From Rhea pennata (taxonomy: Eukaryota > Chordata > Aves > Rheiformes > Rheidae), in NCBI RefSeq assembly GCF_028389875.1, contig NC_084667.1, forward strand, positions 58,010,570 through 58,074,569: a DNA stretch of 64,000 bases, given 5' to 3'. A program made the position numbers and the translations under genes. Positions within the stretch are counted from its first letter, which is position 1. Every line of letters starts with the position of its first letter. The notes beneath the pieces are model-generated. The model ran no database searches. It was not told where the DNA came from and saw only the letters and a list, made by a program, of their open reading frames with translations. Of the stretch, positions 46,438 through 58,180 are shown piece after piece.

Positions 46438-48101
46438 GTGAGTCGCCGCGGTGGGCTGCAGCGCGCCCGCCCGCCCGCCCGGTAAATGGCTATTGTGATC
46501 CTCGGGGACGCGGCGCAGGAAGCCCCGGCGCGCAGAGCCCGCCTCGTTTTGTTACAGGCTCCAAAATTGGGGAGTGTAGCAGCTAGTTTGCTGTTAAATG
46601 CGATTTGGAAGATTTGCGGATTTATAGAGGCATTACATAGTTAAAAGCAGGTTTTGCTGCTTTCTGCTGTAACTCTCCCATCCCCCTTTCAAGCTGTGCT
46701 GATGTCAAAGGATGTGAAGTCACTACCCCAGAAAGGTATTGAGTGGGGGGAGGGAAGGGCTGAGTTGTCGGTGTGCTGTTTCCCTAGAATAAGGGCAAAC
46801 ATTTGGTGCGCTTCAGAGCTTATTTGTGGGTGAACGATTTAGCTGGAGCTCCTTTAAACCCACTGCAGAGGATTCTGAAAGAATTGAGGGGAGGAGGAGA
46901 TGTGACGTTTATTATGAAAATATCCTTTATGTATTCAGAAGGCATTTCCTAGGAGAGATGCGGTTCTGCTTTAACAAGCAAGTGATGTGACTATTGGCTT
47001 GTGCAGTTTTGAATATTAGATTTCTTAATGGAATATGTTCTCCTGGATTTAGAGAATTAGTGCATTGCAAGTTTACACTTTATGTAGTTCATTAGGAAAA
47101 TACGTATTTGTACAATACTTTCGCATAATACTATGAGCATGTTCATCCTCGGCTTTCTATTTTTGCAGTTAGTAAAAATCTAGCGTTGCTGTGGGAGTGA
47201 GTTTTGTTTTGTTTTTTTATCTTTAAAAGGATAAAGAAGTTTAATAACCAACCAAAGCATTTATTTTTAAATATCTTTCTTGCACTGGTTTTGTTTTAGA
47301 ACTTTCTATGAAACCAAAATGTGCATTAGATGAGATCAGCACACCTTAAACAGTGGCATTCATATGCAAGAAAGCCAGCTGACACTGTTCTTGATTACCT
47401 TTGTGTCTCCACTTTCATTGACATAAGCTATGTGTTCACAATGAAAAGAATGGTGTTTTAAAGTAATATTTTGTACATTGAAAATACCTTGCTTTGTAAA
47501 TTTTGAAAAAAAAAGACTGTTCAGAGGCTTGCCTTTTAAGCAGTAGCACTGGTCTTGAGTGTATAAGAAATTATTTCCCTCTACCTTGTAGAAGAGCAGT
47601 ATCCTCATCTAGCTGAAGTGGGACTGGATGTATTCTAGAAGACTCTAATTTTGATCTGCGTGGGGAGGTGGGGGGATGTGATAAAATTTCCTGGAGTTAC
47701 AATAAGGAGTCTGCTTGTTGTCAAGGGAATATAAACGTAACTGCCTGAACTGTAGACAGGCCTTAGCTTTTACCTCTGAGCAGATCATGCCAAATTACGT
47801 TATTTCTCTGATATGCTGCCATTTAAAAGGGTAGAAGCATTGTCTTTTAGGTCTAAAGTCGGTTTTAGATAAAACAAATGAAGGTTGGAAGAATTACGAA
47901 GTGGTATAATGATGATCTTTAATAATGCTTTGTCTTAATATGAGAATAAATTCACTGAATGAAACTTGTGATCCCTGTTGTGCAAATCGAATCTATAATT
48001 TTAGAAATAATGCTTTTTAATAAACTGTATTGAATTTTACTTTTTTTAAGCCCTAAATTTTTAGTGTTCTGGGTAATACACCAGTGGAGTAGAGGTTGAG
48101 C

Positions 48102-48102
<1 letters not shown>

Positions 48103-48136
<34 letters not shown>
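48103..48136 (+). repeat. T34 homopolymer
   Basis: Longest homopolymer in the window; intronic, sense strand U-rich. Confidence 0.95.
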
Positions 48137-48139
<3 letters not shown>

Positions 48140-48324
48140 GGGCAATCCATAGTGGAGTTCCAGGAGCCTCTTGTAAGTGATTAAGGTATAACTAGGAGGT
48201 TGTTTTGTGCTTCAAGTGGTAGGAAGTCACATGGGTCTCTGATATGATAGCACAGAGAAGGTTCTTGACATTGAGTGGGGAGATGTATCTCTTCTACACA
48301 CGTATGTACAGAAGTTGCTTCCTT

Positions 48325-48328
<4 letters not shown>

Positions 48329-48362
<34 letters not shown>
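48329..48362. repeat. (TG)17 microsatellite
   Basis: Uninterrupted TG repeats, 190 bases after the T34 tract. Confidence 0.97.
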
Positions 48363-48365
<3 letters not shown>

Positions 48366-49149
48366 ACTTCATCCCTCTAGCTGCTCTAGTGTTACCAGTA
48401 CTGATTTGCCTCCAACATGAAGCCTACTAGGACAATGTAAAAGAAAATCCTTCTACAATTAACAGCAGTAAATATAAACTGGCAACTCTGAAGTCTAATA
48501 ACAAATGGTTAGTGTTTGTCCCACTCCATGCTGCTTTACAGGTGTCCTTTTACATCGTCTGTTGTGCTATGGAATTAAGCTTTTGGTAGAACTCTTCTTT
48601 GCATCAGTAAGAGCTAAAGCTTCATCTTAACAAGAAGGGGGGAGGCGAAGTCCTCAGTTGTATATGGTAGATCGGAGAGAGGGATATTGCAGTGGAGAAA
48701 ATTCTGCTATATAACCAGTTTCATATAATTTTTTGAATTAAAAAATGTTATTTCATTTTACCTTTGTATCAAGCTACCATATTGAGCATTGATCTTTAAA
48801 AGAAATGCAGTGACTGCTTAGGAATCAGGCTGTCACAATTTTGAAATAAGAATTGCAATCTTTGTTTTAAAGTTAACTCTGAAACGCATTCTGTACCAGT
48901 ATCATATGGAATGTGCAAAGTTTGCAGAAATTGAAAAAGTCTTCTGATCTGACAGGGTTTGGACATTTGCTTTCTCCCCCCTACTTCCAATTCCAGGCTA
49001 CTTGTAGCTTTGCCAAAATGACACAGTTGCAAGAGTAGATACAGAAGAACTTTAAAACTGGTGTTCAGAGCTTTGTGAGTAGGAAATAAAGATTTATCAA
49101 AATTGTATTGATTGCTGTTGCTGTCACTCATATCTGTCATCACCAGCAA

Positions 49150-49700
49150 GGGGGAGCCTTTGTAGGCTAGGAGGTGTCAGAGCCCTGAGCACCTCATCCT
49201 TCAGCAGTTTGGCTGCTAGTGATCGAGGTTAGCTCTGATATGGTGCAGCAGTGTAAACTTGAATCAGGCTACCTGGAAAAGAGTTGTGTGGAAGGAGCTG
49301 TGAGAAGCCTTGCTGAGGTGCCCTTTGCACTCGGGAGTTGTCTTGAGGCTCAAGCCTTTGTCCCTGGTCGTTGCCTGAGCTGAGTTGCATCTGCGTCTGT
49401 GTCAGGCCATGTACCTTGCTGCTCTGGATCCTGACCTGCTGACTTGACTTTTTGATTTGACCTCCCTCTTCACTACAGGCTCGTTTGGCAACTACTGGAC
49501 TGCTGGCTGACCCTGATTACTGTCTACTGACTTCTCCCCCTGTGTGGGTAGTGTGGGACCATGCCCTTTGGCACAATCGTAGACTATTGGCAGTTGTTCA
49601 AGACCACTGTGTAGAAATCAGGTCTGCAAAAGATGACTTTGGACTCATTGCTGGGAAACATCAGGCACCCGAAGAGCCCATAGTGAAGACAAGTGGCATG
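49150..49700. other. GC-richer intronic patch with CTGACC/CTGACT-type motifs, unclassified
   Basis: This segment is GC-richer than the surrounding intron and reads as an old insertion. It has many GCTGACC, CCTGACC, TGACTTGACT and CTACTGACT motifs (about 49,420-49,530), with a 74-codon open frame across 49485-49709 that lacks recognisable homology. Its style resembles decayed LTR or LINE 5' sequence from reptile genomes, but I cannot name a family. Confidence 0.35.
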
Positions 49701-51317
49701 GGGTCGTGACTGTAGGTTGTTTGCTTATACTGAAAGCACTAGAGTAATGACTGTTCAGCCTAATGGGATAGGGAAGCCCATGGCTCTTCCAACCACAACA
49801 GATTTTCCAGGAGATCTGAATTACAGTGTTGCTGTGTTGCTCTTTTCTAGAGTATGAGGACAGTACACAGTGGTCAGCTGAAATACTTATAGTTAATTAC
49901 TGTGGAAAAGTGAATAGTTACCTTGTGTTGGAACAACCCAAAGCTCCTGAGGAAGTCATATTTTCAGCTTAAGCAGCGGTTATGGCTCTGGAATAACTGC
50001 CGTGGCTTATCATCCTGTGTACAGACTTCAGCTTGTAGTTGATTGTGGCAGAAATCAACTATCTAAAGCAACTGGTTGTGGGATATCAGCTTGGAGAGCT
50101 CCTTTAGGATCTTCCTGTACAGACAGGTCACTAGTTACAAAATGATATAAGGACAGCACAGAAGAGAATGTTATTAAGGTCTTTGAATTTAAGATTTTAC
50201 AGCAAGGAGGGAAGCGGAGCAGGAGGGTATTTTCAAGATGGGTCTTTCTCCTTAAGAAGCTTTCCTGACAACTAGACCCCTAGGGGATGGGAGTACACTC
50301 GGGATCCTGACAAGAGAATCCAGATAATTTAGATGAGACTTGGGAGAAGACATAAGAACCTTTTAGTTTCCATCTCAGTTCTTCAAGCAAAAAAAAGCAA
50401 CTATAAAAGCAGTAGGGATTAGGACAAAAGTAAACATTTTGTCACTAGACTTTGGAGTTACCAGTTCATATTTACTGTTATTCATTCTCTTTCAAAAAAC
50501 TGTAGGAGTAACATGGACAGCACTTGCATAAAAATAACTAATCTCAGTTCTTTGTATAGAGGGATTATAAATGCCTATTGATGGGGAGAGCAAGGGGGCA
50601 GTACACAAATTTTTCATTAGGCATACAGTTCACTGCTGTTGAGAAAAATCTCTGAACATTGTTTTATCAGTAGCGTAAAAGTAGCTCAAATGACAGTGTT
50701 TCTATGAACTCAAGACACAGGTACTTGAACAGAACATTGGTAAAACTCTACTCTGATCTACACTGGCAGAATTTATGGGGTATTAGCTACTTCAGTGACT
50801 TAATTGCTGACTGGCTGGAATTGGTAACATCTATTTGTGCTTTTCAAACCTTATTTTCAAGATGTTTTGCAAGACATACTGAAAGTTGTGTGGGAAGGAG
50901 GATGAGAACACCTTGATACTGTGTTAATTCAAATTGACACTTCCTGTAGCCCCGTAACCTATATGTTTAAAATACCTCGTTGTCCAGGCTTTTCCCCAGC
51001 TTTCCAGAGTAGCAGCAATTTGTAAGGCTTGACTCTCTGTCATTTCAAGGTTTTTTCTAGATTTTCTGACAAGGTGCCTTGACTCTTGTCAAAAATGGTA
51101 TAAGTAGCGTTAATGTTAACTTGACCCGTTCTTTCTGTGAGCTCCCTGTATGAATTAATCTTGAGCAAAAGATGAATAGTTTGTATTTCCTACTCACATA
51201 GTGCTTTTCTATGGAGTGTCAGCAAAAATGTCAGTAGTAATATAATCTTTGTGATGTCAGTATCTGAGTATTTTATGTAGAAATTGGAATTATTGTAAGA
51301 GCCTGATGAAGGATCAT

Positions 51318-51357
51318 TGTTCTGTTGTGCTAGGTGCTGTTCTGTTGTGTTAGGTGC
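51318..51357. repeat. 20-bp tandem duplication
   Basis: TGTTCTGTTGTGCTAGGTGC (51318-51337) is followed at once by a copy with one mismatch (51338-51357). Confidence 0.95.
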
Positions 51358-51713
51358 TAGATGTCCTAGCATAACATCGAGCACCATCAGTGGCCTGCTC
51401 CTGGCTGCTTTTGAACTGCTGATCTGGATGCAAAGGGTTATCTAATCTCTATTCGCTGCTAGGAAGTTCTTAAAGCAACCAGGTGCTAGCTAGCTAATCT
51501 TGCAAGATGCATTTTCACTTGCTTTTTATATTTGTACTTGGTTATGAAATGGTCAAGTTCCTCAGACAATGAATAAATACAGGAAGCAACTTCTAAAATA
51601 CTGAGCAGTGTAATGCATTGAAACCTGAAGTATATAATTTATTTCTCAAACATGAGAGGCTTTAATTTTAAAAAATAACTCAGTGCATGTTTCCCTTTCT
51701 TGAAAATAATTGA

Positions 51714-51742
51714 CAAGTATGGCTTCTGTTAAGCCATACTTG
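51714..51742. repeat. Perfect 12-bp inverted repeat, 5-base loop
   Basis: CAAGTATGGCTT (51714-51725) pairs with AAGCCATACTTG (51731-51742), loop CTGTT. After one mismatch, three more outer pairs (one G-U) are possible. Too short for a canonical pre-miRNA. Confidence 0.95.
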
Positions 51743-51930
51743 CTAAAAATCATGAAGATGGCAGGAATTGTTTGTGCTTTTTTTTTTTTTAAATCATTTT
51801 GCAATTAATTAAATGGGAAGCAAAGGAAAGCTCACACTTCAGAAATAACATAGGCCAAATTCAGCATGCAAAACAGTAATTGTTAACCTCATAATTTGCA
51901 AAAGGTGACCGAGAGAACTGTTTTCATTCG

Positions 51931-52310
51931 GCCTGAAGAAGAGATGGGTAAGGGGAGATGCTGGTGCTGTCTTGAACTAACTAATGGGAAGGTGTAGAGA
52001 GCAGAGCCACGTTCTTCTCAGAGGTGCAGGGTGATAGAGCAAGAGGTGACCGGTACAAGTTGCAACACAGTATACTCAATTACGATTGTGTATAAGGGTA
52101 AAAGCTTTTCCATTGCAGAAGTGGTTAAACACTCAAAGAAGCTGCCAAGAAGAGCTGTGGAGTATCTATGCTTGGAGATGCTCAAAACTTGCCTGGACAA
52201 TGCTGTGAGCAGCCTCAGCTGTCCAGTTCACCCTGCTTTGAGTGGAAGATTGGACTAGAAGATCTCAGAAGATCCCTTCTGAAGAAAATTATTTTGTGAT
52301 TCTTTGTTGC
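51931..52310 (+). mobile_element. CR1 LINE 3' UTR fragment, old and diverged
   Basis: On the + strand the segment follows the CR1 3' UTR in order: GCCTGAAGAAGAGA (about 51931), GGGAAGGTG (about 51986-51994), AGAGCCACGTTCTTCTCAGA (about 52003-52022), AGAGCTGTGGAGTAT (about 52152), CTTGGAGATGCTCAAAAC (about 52171), GATTGGACTAGAAGATCTC (about 52248), and the tail-like TTTTGTGATTCTTTG ending near 52307. Only 3' UTR is present, with no reverse-transcriptase sequence. It is much more diverged than the copy at 323-1690 and lies in the opposite orientation. A 75-codon open frame across it is fortuitous. Confidence 0.8.
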
Positions 52311-52594
52311 ATGTGAGACTGAAAAATGACTGGCCTTATTGTCAGTTAAAAAAGAAATACAAAGTAACATTGAACTTTAAGAAGTATATTGAAATCAAAG
52401 AGCAATACTGAACCGAAATCTCTGTCTCTTCCTCCCCAGCCCCAAAACTGTTACCATATTTTACGTTATTGTTATTCTGCTCTTGTGTATGGTTAAAGAT
52501 AGGGTGACTGGAACTGCATGCATTATTAGAAATACTGGTATATTGAAACACTGTTTTGTTCCTTTATTACTCTGCTAACAGCTCAGCAGAAGTC

Positions 52595-52611
52595 AAAAAA
52601 AAAAAAAAAAA
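52595..52611. repeat. A17 tract
   Basis: Homopolymer following AGAAGTC; no recognisable retrocopy upstream. Confidence 0.9.
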
Positions 52612-52829
52612 GTGTGTGACTGTGCAGGGTCTCTCTCTCTGAGAATGTTGCATAACTCTGTAATAAGCTAGATCTCAATGTCAGCTGTTTTCCCCACCTT
52701 AATTTCTTTCTGTTTTTCCCAAAGCTGATAAATGTAATATACACAATTTACTTGCTCAGTATTATGAGATCTTTCTGTATTTCTCTGGAGTCTACTTTAA
52801 GTTGACAATGACTACTGCATTGACAGACT

Positions 52830-53100
52830 CTGACCTAACTATTTGTCTCCTTTCAATGTTATTTATGAAAATGTTGAATGATATTGATCCTGTCACAGTC
52901 TTTACATGATGCTTCTGGTAGTCTTCTGCCATTATAAAAATTATTACATTAAACGCCTTCTGAAAAATTCAAAGAGAACTTTTGTTTACCATCTTTCTAA
53001 CACTTTCCAAGAGCTCTGGTAAGTTGAAGCATAATTTCCTTTACAGATGCTCTGTTCTCTTTCTTAGTATTCATATTTTCATTATGAATACAGTTCATAA
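52830..53100 (-). mobile_element. Ancient CR1/L3-like LINE relic
   Basis: On the + strand TTATTTATGAAAATGTTGAATGATA (about 52860-52884; key part ATTTATGAAAATGTTGAA) and TACATTAAACGCCTTCTGAA (about 52945-52964) match the antisense of the conserved 'FADDTKL' and 'KAFDTV'-type RT coding zone of old CR1/L3 elements. The element would therefore read on the minus strand. Homology is weak and fragmentary. Confidence 0.4.
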
Positions 53101-53669
53101 TAAAAGTTGAGATCAGTTTAAAACTGGCTCAAACTGATCATGGAAGTATACGTAGAAAATCTCAGTGTCATCTTTCGTGCTACTTCTGTTTTCTGCTGTT
53201 AGTGTAGACTGTAATGGAAAACGAATCTATTTTACTCTCACTGTATTTCCTGTATAATTATAGCCTTTGTGCTCTAATTTCATAAGGTGAGGTTAGGACT
53301 ACTGTGATATTAAGAAATTACTGAAATTTCAAAACTCTGCTGTTCATAGATTTAAACAAGCATTTATGTGGGTTTACTGTGAAATGCTTTCTTTTGCATA
53401 TTGTATTGGCACATGATGCAGTAGAAGTATTTCTGCATAATTGTTATTTTTCAAAAATAATTCTTAAATTGTATCCTAGGGTTATCAACACTTAGAAAGG
53501 AAATTCAAGCCAGATTATAGGCATTTCAAAGGGGCAAAATGCAGATGTCTTCTAGTCCCATTTACTCAGAGTTTTAGTGTGCAAAATGTAAAACTACTCA
53601 AGAAAATATGTGTCTATTCTAAAACTTGGAGCTTAGGCCTTATTGACCTCTAGAACCCAATTCTTGCAT

Positions 53670-53694
53670 TGCTTTCATATTTAAAATGAAAGCA
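53670..53694. repeat. Perfect 9-bp inverted repeat, 7-base loop
   Basis: TGCTTTCAT (53670-53678) pairs with ATGAAAGCA (53686-53694). Confidence 0.93.
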
Positions 53695-55546
53695 TAACAA
53701 TGTCACTGATATTTCAAAGGTGTCCTATATTCATTCAGGCCATAGTAGAAAGAAAGCTTGATTAGAATTGATCAAAGCTTGATATCCCATAAATAGAATG
53801 AGGAAATAGTTTCTTATCTAGTCTTTGAGGTACAGTAAGCTTTTCTTTGAAAATATTTTCCAAATGAAGTATAGCTTTAATGCCAGAAACTTTCTTCCAA
53901 TCTACTCCCCATTTTCTTTTCTTTGCCTTAGGTCTAATCTACTACATAAAGTAAAAACTGATGCACATGGTTTTTGGAGGACTGTCTGTTCAGTTAGTAT
54001 ATGTGCCATAAAACTTTTTTTTTCTTCCAGTAGGACATTAAGATCTTACTGAGCTTTGAATCAGAGTATGCACATGCTGTCTAAAGTAAAATTTTGATCA
54101 AATATTTCATTGCCTTATTCCTATCCCTCCCCCTTTTTGGAAGCTCAGTATTCATTACTGTAGCTTAAAGAATGCTAAAGCTTATTTTAAATAGAATGAG
54201 TTAAAATGAAGGGTTTTTTATCACTCAATAATTTCGGTTAAAAAGAAAACCATAACTAAAAATAATCATAGTTTATATTTTGGGAAATCTAGAAGAAAAT
54301 GAGATGTTCAGAAACTTGTTCAGGGTTTCTGGACAGGTTGATCTTGGATGCATAGCTAATACAGCTGAGCTACTTGTTTGCACTTTGTAAATTTAAAAAA
54401 GTGTTAGATGCTTCAATTTATTATGTAGAGAAACTATCCACTCTTTTCTGCTGTGTGAGAGTGGTAGAAATTTGGTGTAAATTATTGTTAGAATGTCAGC
54501 TCCTTTGGCAGCTTAAGCAACATCGTTAGGGACACTATTGCCAACAAGCCCCATTTTTGTTCTTACTCGAATTCCTTTTTGACATTGAAGGCTAATTTGG
54601 CTAGAGACTAAAGATACCTCTTTGAAAGAAACATATATTTTGAGATAAATGTGATATGAAGAAAATAATGTTGGATTGTGCAATAAGGATTTTTCGTAAG
54701 GGTTGTTTGAATTAAATGGAAAATTTGTAAGCACTTTATTCCTGAAAAAATGTGCAGGTATATTACATGTTTAATCTTCTTAAAATATGATTATGTTGAA
54801 AGAGGATATTTTGGTACGTTCTGAAATGTGCACAGTTGGCTTTCTGCTATATTTGAGCCAAAGCTTTCTTTGCTGAAACATGATTCTGTTTCCCAGCAGG
54901 ATACTTTTTGTAATTATTGTTAGCATTTGACATGGTCAGCATTGGCTGCTAAGCAAGGTACTGACCCAGCTCTATGATTATTTTAATTCTTCCCATAACA
55001 GTATTGCTATCATGTTTGACCATTTCTTTTTGGTATGTCACATCACACAGGATTCCCAAATTTCACAAGCATATGGAACAAGGGAAACGTTACTTATAAC
55101 AGCAACAGGAAAGGCTATGTACTGAATTTGAAGGCAGAATTCTTGAGGCATTTGCAAGAGAAGAGTGGAACTAGCTGTCTATTATAAGTTATTAAGAAAT
55201 GACTGTAAAGAAAGCAACAAAAAAGTTCTGGTAGTATTTGGCAATACTTTTACAAAGCTTGCAATGAGTGCAAAATTTTGAATGCTGTATGATGATTTGG
55301 GCTGACTGTACTTGTTCTACATCTCAGTTTGTATCTCAGCCAAGGGTTACCTTCCTTGTCAAAGGGCTGCCTTCAAATACACTTCTCACAAAGATTTATA
55401 AACTTCTATTCCCCATCTGATGCCTGATTTTCAAAAGTACAGAGAATTTAGAAAGCTAATTAGTAGTGTCATCAAGGAAAGGTTATGGAAGTGTGGGATT
55501 ACTTTAAAAATAAGTGTTAGCTTCAAACAAAGTGGAAAGTGCATAT

Positions 55547-55567
55547 AGTTGTACTCGCAGTACAACT
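55547..55567. repeat. Perfect 9-bp inverted repeat, 3-base loop
   Basis: AGTTGTACT (55547-55555) pairs with AGTACAACT (55559-55567), loop CGC. Confidence 0.93.
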
Positions 55568-57879
55568 TAGCTGAGACTTCTTGCATGGGAGGCTGTGTAT
55601 TTCACTTAGGTTTCATGAGGATATTGATATACTTTGGTTTGACTGTAGAAAACTCTGAATGGTTTTATTCATGTTTTCTAATCTATTACATTATCTCTTT
55701 TTAAGCCAAAATGTGGCCCAGTATTGTTCAATGAAATCTTGAGATATCTGTTGTTGTTCTCGATCTCATCATTAAATTTGTGTTCTGTTATTCAGAAACA
55801 TCCAATAGAAAACATACCACACGATTTAGTTTAACAGGAGGTCAACAGAAGAGGAACCAACCTGATACTCTTAGAAAGTAACCAAGTTATTTTCTGTTTT
55901 GATGGTTGGCTATGCATTGGGTTATATTCATCATATATGTGTGACAGAATTAATATTGATTGGCAAATTACTCAGACTTTTGAGTTATATCTATCTAGAA
56001 TTACAAGTTTGTATATCAAGTTGGGTGTGTTGCAGGAAATTGTACTTCTACTTGATAGCAGGTTCTTAAACTTAATTGAAAGAAATACCAGCTAATCAAG
56101 TGTTAAAACTGGCAGAGTTTTAATGTTAGACATGGTTTTCTAGTATTTAGTTCATATAAATCTCTTTGTAATTTACATCATGCCTATTTCTCACCTAATA
56201 TATGCAGCTAATGTTAAATATTTACCATCCAATGTGTATATTACAATCTGTATCCTATACTCAGCTTACTGAGAATGCCGTATTATGTTCTATGTTGTAA
56301 CTTAAGTCTAGTCTCACTGATATTGTTGACCTGCTTTTTTTCAAACTTATGTATTTAAAAAAAATAATTTTAATGTTTTCAAATACGTTTGAATATGATG
56401 TGTAATGGTAAGTGGATACAAAACTTCAGATGCATTTGTTTCTATAAATCCAGTTTACATAAAGCTTAAGATTATTGCGTTCTTGAAAATGGATACAAGA
56501 TTTATGCGCATCTTTTGAAGCATACAGCAATAGCTAGGAAATAAGGGGCACTTTTCCCCTTAAATTTCTTGTCAGTGCTTCAAGTGGTTGAAAATGGTGG
56601 ATTTTGCAGCCATATTAATTGTATGTGTGACAAAAAGCTCTATTGCGAAGTCTATCTGTTTGGTTTCTCTATTCCCTTATTAAAACAGTGCTTGGGTCAT
56701 CTTTTTTTTTTTCATTGTCTGTTTGATTATTCTTGCTGTCATTTCTTCCCCTAATTTTCAAGTGGAATTTTTATTTCATTAGCTCAAGCCCTTTTCCGCT
56801 TGTTTCACTTGTCATTTCCAGTATAAGCATTCCTGTTTTCTTTACAGCGCATAACCTTTCAAGTATTTATGCAGTTATCACTTTTGCTATTCTCTCCCTC
56901 TTCTTAAACATGTCTTAATCTGGTAAAAATCTTCATTTCTTTTAGATTTTTTTAAAAATACTATTCTCAGGGATTTGCTTTTCATTCCATGCGGCTTTTA
57001 CAAAAATATTGATTGATTTCTGGTAACACTTTGTGTAAAGCAGGAACTTAGATGCAAGATTCCCTGCAGACTGTATATTTGATGGTGGATTAGTGCTGTG
57101 AAGCACCTGTTTTAGATGCTGCTCTAGGACTACAAAGCAAGCGCCTCTTATTCCTTTCAGATATAGCTGAACATTTGCTACCACTAGCTAGGACTTTGTT
57201 TTCTAGAAATATAACTTATTTTAATAAAACCAGTAGAGTACCTGAATACCCAAAAAACAGAATGACTTAAAAACATATTAAAATGCATTTTGCTTTTGAA
57301 TTTTAGGTTTATAAGCTTTATTTTCTATCATGGTCTAGGGAAATATTTTTTACATTTTGAGTGCCAGTCCTGTGCAGATATGTTACTGAATGTGAAGCAG
57401 CAGCAGTTGGTAGCAGTGCTGTTTCCCCCAAAACAGGGAAATGAGAAGCTCTTACTTCCAGGTAAAGTGTATGTTATCTAGAGAATGCTGAAAGATACTT
57501 CTGAAAGCAGCTCACTTCCTTGAGGCGGCGGAGAGGGCATAGCCAGTAATTATAGCTATCACTTCTCGCTGTCCTGAACACCTGTGCTGATACTGAGAGT
57601 CGTGATGTTGCATGAAGTCAGCTGATCCAGAAGAGGGTCGTGCTTTAAAGGTTCAAGTTCAGTCTACTGTACAAGAATTACTTGAAGCTGGGTGATGGTA
57701 ACTTCCCTTATAAATCTGTCTTTGATTCTCAGTTCACCTTCTAACTATGCTTGATATTACTGTGATATTACTTGTTTGAAATATTAAACATTTTATTATA
57801 ATCATTGCAAAAGCTCTAAATAGCTATGAAGTGTTTTTAATTATCAATAAAGATTCCTTAAGGATCATGGACTGTCCTG

Positions 57880-58180
57880 TTCTAGATCAGGCTGAAAGTC
57901 CATGCAAATTTCAGTGTCCTGTTTCCAACAGCAAATGTGATTAATGTGTCAAAGAAAGATATTGAGAATCTCTCAATAGGAGCATATAGAAGTATGATAT
58001 ATGGTAATTAGAGAGGACCTTCAACTTGCAGGAATGAGGTACTGTATTAATGACTTAATTCTTTGTGAATAAACCTGAGTTCTTGTACATCATATTACGT
58101 CACTTACATGGGCATCTCTTTATCTCCAGTAGTGAGATAAAGAAGTTTACTCCTTTTCTATGTTTTTTTTAATAGAAATC
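57880..58180 (+). mobile_element. Degraded ancient interspersed repeat
   Basis: GATCAGGCTGAAAGTCCATG (about 57885-57904), TCAGTGTCCTGTTTCCAACA (about 57911-57930) and, further on, AAGAAGTTTACTCCTTTTCT (about 58140-58159) follow the order of the same old family seen at 9325 and 18855. Divergence is high and family naming uncertain. Confidence 0.4.
58117..58143. repeat. Perfect 10-bp inverted repeat, 7-base loop
   Basis: TCTTTATCTC (58117-58126) pairs with GAGATAAAGA (58134-58143). Confidence 0.95.

Noticed and set aside
51714..51742. Pre-miRNA
   Set aside because: The stem is only about 12-16 pairs, below the roughly 22 pairs plus flanks expected of a Drosha/Dicer substrate.
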